Assembly: GCA_001692895.1 (NCBI GenBank)
Contig: KV748214.1
Span: 558,001-622,000, forward strand
Direction of reading: 5' to 3'
DNA: 64,000 nucleotides
DNA from: Cenococcum geophilum 1.58
Taxonomy: Eukaryota > Ascomycota > Dothideomycetes > Gloniales > Gloniaceae
The notes beneath the pieces are model-generated. The model had not been told where the DNA came from. It did not search any database and saw nothing but the letters and a program-made list of their open reading frames with translations. A program made the translations under genes and the position numbers. How positions within the stretch are numbered: position 1 is the first letter of the stretch; every line of letters starts with the position of its first letter. Below are positions 58,198-64,000 of the stretch, one piece after another.

Positions 58198-58965
58198 CTC
58201 TGTCGACATGGCTAAGGGAAACTCTGGATAAACGAGGGTCTGATACTTGCTCAGTCCTTGCACGCTGTAAGTTTAAACATATGCTTCTATCCTATCTGGT
58301 CTAGATCCCCTTGCAGTGTTCGATGACGATTACACTTTTCGTTTCTGTCGAATTCACATGTGAGAGAATTAAGCCAAGTAGGGACCAGCGGATCCTCGAA
58401 CACAAGTTTTGATACTTGGACCTGATATACGTTCCACGGTAACATATCTTCTATTAATACCTTCCCACGAAATCTTATACTCAGATCTACGAAATCCATA
58501 TTTCACGGACCTATCCAAAATCTATTATTTATCCACTAAACAAAGTGTGGCTCACTAGTTTTAATGCCGTATCATATGCTAAGCCAAAGATCTGACAGTA
58601 AAACTATCGACTCACCATGAGCTCAATATACTGAATGCAAGCGTCAATCGTTCCCAGTCGTCCTATCTCCAGACCCCCTTGCTACCTGAGAGTCACGTGT
58701 GGATTGCGCGGGCTGAGATGATATTCAATGGTACACTACAGTAGCCACCAGGATATAGTAATATTCCCAATTGGTGAATAATGCGTGTCTGTACGAAGTT
58801 CATGCGGGCACTATCAAATCTCCATATACATACTTTCCAAACATTCACGAATTCTGTATATGCCTGAGTACTTTCAGAAGTCCGTCGTAAGTGAATTCAG
58901 GAGAAGTATTCGAACTTCCTTACCCCAATCTCAGTACCCCACATAACCTTCACGCCGCCCGCACA
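58198..58965. other. Intergenic between the DUF1772 remnant and the NmrA-like remnant
   Basis: The first 70 bases may be the lost tail of the DUF1772 gene. A 70-codon minus frame at 58287-58499 is not supported. Nothing else was seen. Confidence 0.45.
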
Positions 58966-59890
58966 ATGACAAAGTTCTCCCCATAACCGGAGCAACGGGC
59001 AAGCAAGGCGGCGCTGTAATCGACGCCCTCCTCACCCAGTCCTCCGACTTCACAATTCTTGCCGTAACTCGCGATACCAACTCAGCCAGTGCGCAGAAAC
59101 TCGCTGCCAAGTCCCCCATCATCAAGCTGATTCAACGCAACCTTGATGACATCCCCGCCATCTTTCTAGCCACCAGCAAGGTCACCCCGCCCCTATTTAG
59201 GGCGTCTTCTCCGTGCAAGTCCCTATAGGCCCCGGCGTGACCACCGACAGCGAGATCCAGCAGGGCAAAGCCCTCATCGACGAAAACGTCAAGCACAACG
59301 TCACGCACTCCGTCTACAGCGGCGTCGAGCGCAGCGGCGACGAAGCCAGCTGGAGCAACCCGACGCCCGTCGGCCACTTCCAGACAAAATAACACATCGA
59401 GCACCACCTGCGCGACCATGCCGGCAGCATGGGCTGGACTGTCCTCTATCCCGTCGGCTTCATGGACAACCTGGCCCCGGGGTTCCCGCACAAGGTGTTC
59501 CTGGCGACCCTGCGCGATACGCTCGGCGCGAAGAAGACGCAGCATATCACAACGGCCGACATTGACATCTTCGCCGCGCTCACGTTCACTCATCCAGAGC
59601 AGTGGGATCACCACACGCTCGGGTTGGCTGGCGGCGAGGTGGATTTCGACGACATCAGCGCCATGTCTCAGAGGACGACGGGCGCGCCCGCGGGCACGAC
59701 GTTTAACTTCCTCGACAGAGCGCTGCTGTGGGTCGTCGCGGAGATGCGGCCCATGATGGAGTGGTGGAAGACGGACGGATATCGGGTAGACATCCCGAAG
59801 CTGATGGCCATGTATCCACAGCTAATGGACTTTGAGACCTGGCTAATGAAAAAGGGCAATTTCACCACTACCGATAAACAAGGTACGTAA
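58966..59890 (+). pseudogene. NmrA-like NAD(P)-binding protein, decayed
   Basis: The ATG at 58966 is followed, one base out of frame, by PITGATGKQGGAVIDALL, the Rossmann motif of NmrA-type atypical SDRs. The expected order continues: ILAVTRDTNSASAQKLA, a shift near 59190, GVFSVQVPIGPGVTTDSEIQ, VKHNVTHSVYSGVERSGDEA and GHFQTK, an in-frame TAA at about 59390. An intact C-terminal half follows (SMGWTVLYPVGFMDNL to FTTTDKQGT). About two shifts and two stops. Both stops (TAG where TGG is usual, TAA where CAA is likely) fit a C-to-T change at CpA on one strand or the other. NmrA-like proteins sense the NADP redox state or reduce small molecules. Confidence 0.75.
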
Positions 59891-60730
59891 GTTGCTAGGG
59901 AGGCGAGTAAGTAGATAGGGGTTGGCTGTAGCTTCGGCATGTCGTGGGCTTACCGGTATACTATACTTCCTACATAACATGTAATATTCATCCAACCCCG
60001 CATTCTTAGAACTGTGTAAGTTTTGCCTTGCCCGGATCCTGTGAACCGTCCTCTTGGTAGCAAACCACCCCAAAGCCAAGCCTATGGGCCTCCGTATGGC
60101 TTACGCTATTCCCTGCACGACGCGCAGCTATCAAAGTGTCATCGAAGCTGACGTGTAACAGTCAGACAAGCCCAATCTCCAACCCCTAAACATCGCAATA
60201 AATTTTCCGGTGGAGATCCGACACAGGCTGCCAAGTTGGAGTGGTACCCCTGCTTTATGTTTAATTTAACGGCGGTTGGTATAACTCGATCACTCAACAC
60301 ATTGCTTATTCCCTACAGTGGCGAAAGGACGGTCCATCCCCGCAGGGCCGGAGGTTAATGCAGTCTATTAGGGGTCTGATCAAGGGCCTGCTGCTTCTGG
60401 TGAGCTGATGAGTCCTAAATTCCGCACGGTGAGACCCAAGAGGTTCTCAGCAGTACCCTAGGAGAAGTGTGAGCTGCTAAGGCCATGNGTCACACGGAAG
60501 CATGACGATGCGTCTATCCCAGGCGAGAGGAAATGATATTTTTAAGGAGCCATTGGGCTGATACAAGTGGGGTGTAGAGCACAACATTGGATGAGACATC
60601 AGGGAGCGAAGAGCCGCGCCATCCGCCAGATAACATTTCTTCAATCAATCACCCGATCCAATAAGAGCAATACCGATCGCTGGGACCAACCCAGCCCCCA
60701 GGCGTGACCGCTCCTGCTCCTCCAAGGCAC
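59891..60730. other. Intergenic between the NmrA remnant and the monooxygenase
   Basis: No gene seen. This is the region downstream of both convergent genes. One undetermined base at 60488. Confidence 0.5.
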
Positions 60731-62415
60731 TCACGACCAGTCTCCCGGGCCCAAGTCAATCGGCTTGCCCTGCCGCATATCATCCATGATCTGCTCAATG
60801 TTCCACGGCTCGTACTTGTAGCCCGGCGGATAGTTCGGTGGGATGCGGTCGTCGTCTTCGAATGGGATACTTTGCTTTAGTGACTCGACAGCCCTATCGT
60901 AGTTCTCGTATGCGTAGGCCTCCGGGTCGTGGCTCCAGACCCATTTGGGCAGCTTAGGGGCTGCGCGGCGGGGGTCGAACTTCACTTTTTCCCAGTCCGT
61001 GTCTTGGAGGAGCTCGGCGTTAGAGAAGCCCAGCTTTTGGGCGCAGGAGTTGCGGACGAAGCTGCAGTGCTGTGAGTATGACCGTTTTGGAGACCCAGGG
61101 GGGGCGGTGGACTTACCGGAACCCGACGTGCGTGCGCACTGATTGGGGGATGTTCTCCTTGCCTCCGATCTGCAAACACGAGGCAACGGATATGGCGTCT
61201 TCAATTGCTTGAGTTGCTCCATTGCCTGATGCAGGGAGGTAAGAATGAGCACTATCACCGATCTGAACGACACGGGCGCCTGGGGATGTCCAGGTTGGCT
61301 GGGGGTTTCTCCAGAGTAGCTCGAAGTTGATGATAGTCTTTGGAGGAGTACATTTGACCAGCTCGCGGAATATAGGAGCCCATTTGGCTTGACCGGGGAC
61401 TTGGTCCATGCCATCGAGCACTTCATCAACCTCGATGGTGTGGTTCCAGGACTCAGCTTCACTGCCCGTCACCTAAGCTCTTGTGAGCATTGCGCCCTGA
61501 AATTTGACGGTAATTTCAATTCCAAAATAGCAAACTTACATCATGATTTATGATCCATACCATCAAATCTTCTCGTGTCAGAGTGAGTGCGTATGTTGAA
61601 GGCCTTGAACAAAATTAGAAGTTGTTTCTGTGAGTATGAGGGAGAAAGCGAAACATACCCAAACCAAGTTCGAACAATAGGTTCGGTACCGTTGACCAGA
61701 TGGAAGAATTCCTTGACTTCCGGGTTCTTGTCAAGATGCTCAATGGGAAATGCAGCGCGCCATATAGCTCTGCCAGAAGACCTAGCTCTGACTTGCCCGC
61801 CTACAAGCTTCTGCGACTTTGAGCCAACTCCATCTGCAGCGATGACAACATCTGCCTCGTACCGCTTTCCATCGTCAGTGATAGCGCCGCCTTTGCCAGT
61901 CTTTTCGTCCTCGAAATAGTCAACCACACGGCGGTTATATTCTAACTTGATGCCGAGCTTCTCAACCTGGCGGACAAACACTTTGTAGACAAGAGGTCGC
62001 ATCTGAAAGGTACCAGGCGGAGTATCAGGATCCAGTCCTTGAGCTCGCAGTCGATCCGACATCTTTAAAGGCTTGATCATCATTTCACCAGTATGCTTGA
62101 ATGTCTCAAGCCAGGTATCGTGAAGAGAGATCGAGTCAAACTCTTTTGCGAGCTCCGGCCAGTGCTTGAAGAATCGGGTTGCGCTGAGGCCCATGAAGAA
62201 CATGTCTCCTATATGAATGATTAGGGGTCTATAATCTTGATTGAGTGTTACTAGCACTAACCCGCAGTGTTGGTGGTTGCATTTCTTTCAAGAATTTGCA
62301 CATTGTGACCTTTGCGAGTGCATTCGATAGCTGCTGTCAAACCAGCAAACCCTGTGCCTACAATAAGGACATCGATGCCAGTGGCTGGGTAGGATCCCAC
62401 TGGCCTTGACTCCAT
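60731..62415 (-). CDS. Class A FAD-dependent monooxygenase (salicylate hydroxylase/PHBH type)
   Basis: Five exons on the minus strand: 62415-62262, 62208-61659, 61603-61540, 61472-61117 and 61061-60731. The introns are 53, 55, 67 and 55 nt, all GT-AG, and every junction keeps phase. The product is 484 residues. The FAD-binding GxGxxG motif is LIVGTGFAGLTAAIECTRKG near residues 17-36. The DG motif is VVIAADGVGSKSQKLV, and the GD motif is VVQIGDSAHSYLPASGNGAT. The C-terminal part FVRNSCAQKLGFSNAELL and the WSHDPEAYAYENY stretch match fungal members. Such enzymes hydroxylate aromatic or polyketide substrates using NAD(P)H and O2. The substrate cannot be told. It is the only undamaged member of the DUF1772/NmrA/FMO group. 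The promoter carries repeated TTCCGGAA boxes. Confidence 0.9.
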
Positions 62416-62595
62416 GATGGAGTCAGAGCTCGTATTTGCACGAGGGATTGTAACAGTGGGTAGCGAGGCGGGCTTGCGAGAGACGGTGGTGCCCGGAGGA
62501 CCGTTCGAGAGACAGCGTTGATAGTATTCTTCGCAACTGCTTCCACGCGTGAATGCATTCTGGCCAAGAGAACTGTTCCGACTGCTGACACGATA

Positions 62596-62701
62596 TTCCG
62601 GAACATTTCTGCCTCATTCCGGAACGAGTTATCCTTGTTCCAGAATGAGTTGTGTATCGCTTTAACCGGCTTGATTCCAGATTAATTGCCTCATTCCGGA
62701 A
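62596..62701. promoter_or_regulatory. Cluster of TTCCGGAA palindromes upstream of the monooxygenase
   Basis: Perfect TTCCGGAA at 62596-62603, 62617-62624 and 62694-62701. TTCCAGAA at 62638-62645 differs by one transition, and a weaker TTCCAGAT lies at 62675-62682. The sites are 180-290 bp before the ATG at 62415. Everted CCG/CGG pairs are the classic type of site for fungal Zn2Cys6 activators, so a pathway-specific regulator site is plausible. Longer similarity (CTCATTCCGG) extends two of the copies. Confidence 0.55.
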
Positions 62702-63150
62702 AAGATCTTATATGTCTAAAGGGGTTCTAATATCTGTTATAGAGTATAAAAAGTTTTACTACGTACGCTAATAATGTATCTAAAGTCTCCTTATCCCTTG
62801 CATAGTTAAACCCGTCCAATAACTTTGTGGCCCGAGCTCGACCAATCAATTAACCGCATTCGTTAGCGGTCAGTCGTTCTGCTATACTCGAAATCAGGCA
62901 GTGGTGAGGACTCAGGGGGTGATTTTCTTGCAACCCCACACGGTAGTTTAGGATATTGGGTAGGTTAAACAAAATCTTCGTCCTTAGTTTCACGATTTCG
63001 AACCATTATAGTAGTTAATTCAATAATTAAAGTTTACAAAGGCGCGCGGCATTGGATTTAACCCATATTTAAGCGAGCCTCACCAAAGTAGAAATGCGCA
63101 TCACGAAAAATACCTTAAATCGCGATTCAACCCCACCAAAATCTAAGTAC
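62702..63150. other. AT-rich transition zone
   Basis: Return to RIP-like composition. No gene. The terminal part of the transposon that follows may begin within 63000-63150, but no clear terminal inverted repeat was seen. Confidence 0.4.
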
Positions 63151-64000
63151 TACCCGTGAAAATTATTTCTACCTTTATGTTCTATAATAAGGGTATTAAT
63201 GGCAGCCATTCTAGCGACGAGAGCTCTAATCTTTGCCTATGGGAGGTCATCCCACGCACCTCTCTACGCTCTATCCGTCCACCCTAGAGTATAAGGGGCA
63301 CCCCATTGCTAAGTTATTTGAATCCTTATAGGCATCTAAGCTCCCTTAATGGCGTTTATATCGGGGGAGTTGCCTATATACTTTAATAACGGGATACCTT
63401 CTTTCTTAAGGAGGCGTAAAGTCCACTTACTAGAGTGCGAGGGAGCGTTATCTTACTAAAAGACATAGCTAGGTTAATCATACTTAAATATATCTAAATT
63501 GTGCCGTTATAATATAATCTCTTTATAAAAAGGAATTAAGTACGGTACGATTACCTTGTATAAGTAGCGTATATGTAAGCTTTTGCAGTGTGGGAAATAA
63601 ATGAGCGACTTGATTGTAAGATGTAGCTCTAGAGCCTCTCTATATACACGAGGAAGGCACAGGTAATAAGATGAAAGGGGAGACTACTACGTAACTAAAA
63701 CAGCGTGATACGTAAGTGATACACAGGCGATACGTAGTCGATACGCAGGTGATACGCAGGTATTTTGGCATAGTACCGGTAGTCGGTTACAGTATATTGT
63801 CTACGCCTCCTCTAGAACGCCCATTCCTCCTCTACTAATAATTCTTCCAATATATCTCCTAAATGGCCCTTTTCAACGGAAATCTCTACCTTTTAGCTGT
63901 CCACTTAGCCTCCTTATCCTTCTCTTATTGTGCGAACTCTGCCCAACATTTAACTTCTAGCTCCTCCGTATTAAGTATCTTAATCGCATCTTCGTAGGTT
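63150..64000 (-). mobile_element. Tc1/mariner-type transposase fossil, cut by the window edge
   Basis: Minus strand. From 64000 down to 63796 a Lys/Glu-rich segment with ILNTEELEVKCWAEFAQ appears, then (after the solo LTR) YLYKVIVPYLIPFYKEI and the catalytic core DNAPSHSSKWTLRLLKKEG, followed by GNSPDINAIKGAWMPIR. The spacing of the D in DNAPSH and the D/E region after NSPDIN fits the DDE_3 superfamily. The third acidic residue position reads K instead of the usual E (INAIEGAW in relatives as I recall them), a G-to-A change. The gene is broken by several RIP-like stops. Its 5' part lies beyond the window. Confidence 0.75.
63574..63790. mobile_element. Solo LTR nested in the mariner fossil
   Basis: A 217-bp unit starting TGTAAGCTTTTGCAGTG and ending GTAGTCGGTTACA, with an exact 5-bp duplication GTATA (63569-63573 and 63791-63795). 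Same family as 16546-16790; it differs in the interior, where five spaced iterations of GATACG(C/T)A-like words occur near 63695-63760. TG...CA ends and the duplication support a solo LTR. Confidence 0.8.

Noticed and set aside
59132-59614. 160-codon minus-strand frame
   Set aside because: Antisense shadow of the NmrA-like remnant; no independent support.
62358-62617. Minus-strand frame that could extend the monooxygenase N-terminus
   Set aside because: It is in a different frame from the FAD-binding exon, and the ATG at 62415 gives the usual start length before the GxGxxG motif.

Overview
The window looks like a stretch of a filamentous ascomycete (Pezizomycotina) chromosome. The evidence is short GT-AG introns of about 50-155 nt, fungal-type genes (HET-domain remnant, NPC2-like lipid transfer protein, Nur1, V-ATPase subunit F, RBR ligase, class A FAD monooxygenase), and a sharp split between a normal gene block and AT-rich blocks saturated with C/T and G/A transitions, the signature of repeat-induced point mutation (RIP). 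The species cannot be named from the sequence alone.

Layout. Positions 1 to about 41080 are a RIP-decayed graveyard with no intact gene. Three older coding units can be recognised. (a) A plus-strand unit (1-6095) encodes a large protein that I can link only tentatively to the DUF6589 type. (b) A minus-strand RecQ-family helicase resembling fungal telomere-linked helicases (about 8050-23010). (c) A plus-strand Helitron with a DUF6570-like region, Helitron N domain and helicase (about 23960-38170). Five LTR retrotransposons with target-site duplications split these units: a small gag-only element (206-3307), two Ty3/gypsy chromoviruses (9470-15448, 24041-30061), and a full and a shortened copy of one Ty1/copia family (15775-22175, 33551-36641). 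A 245-bp solo LTR sits inside the long copia copy. After the Helitron come a copia-like gag fragment, a four-copy tandem array of about 255 bp with TATA-like boxes, and unclassified AT-rich DNA.

From about 41090 to 62750 base composition is normal. Intact genes are a zeta-class glutathione transferase, NPC2-like protein (3 exons), V-ATPase subunit F (4 exons, minus), Nur1 (2 exons, divergent from vma7), an RBR E3 ligase, and a 5-exon FAD monooxygenase whose upstream region carries repeated TTCCGGAA palindromes. Between them are decaying genes: a HET C-terminus, two SDRs, an unrecognised minus-strand gene with one in-frame TAA, small zinc-finger ORFs, a DUF1772 gene and an NmrA-like gene. FMO, NmrA, DUF1772, SDRs and GST together resemble the residue of a catabolic or secondary-metabolite neighbourhood.

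From about 62750 to 64000 RIP-like DNA resumes with a Tc1/mariner-type transposase fossil (minus) split by a second solo LTR (63574-63790, 5-bp TSD) of the same family as the one in the copia element.

The most unusual features are the RecQ-helicase fossil and its flanking clusters of a decamer repeat in opposite orientation (7865-8004 versus 23233-23830), the promoter-like tandem array, and a TTCTGCCAA iteration shared by three different LTR families.
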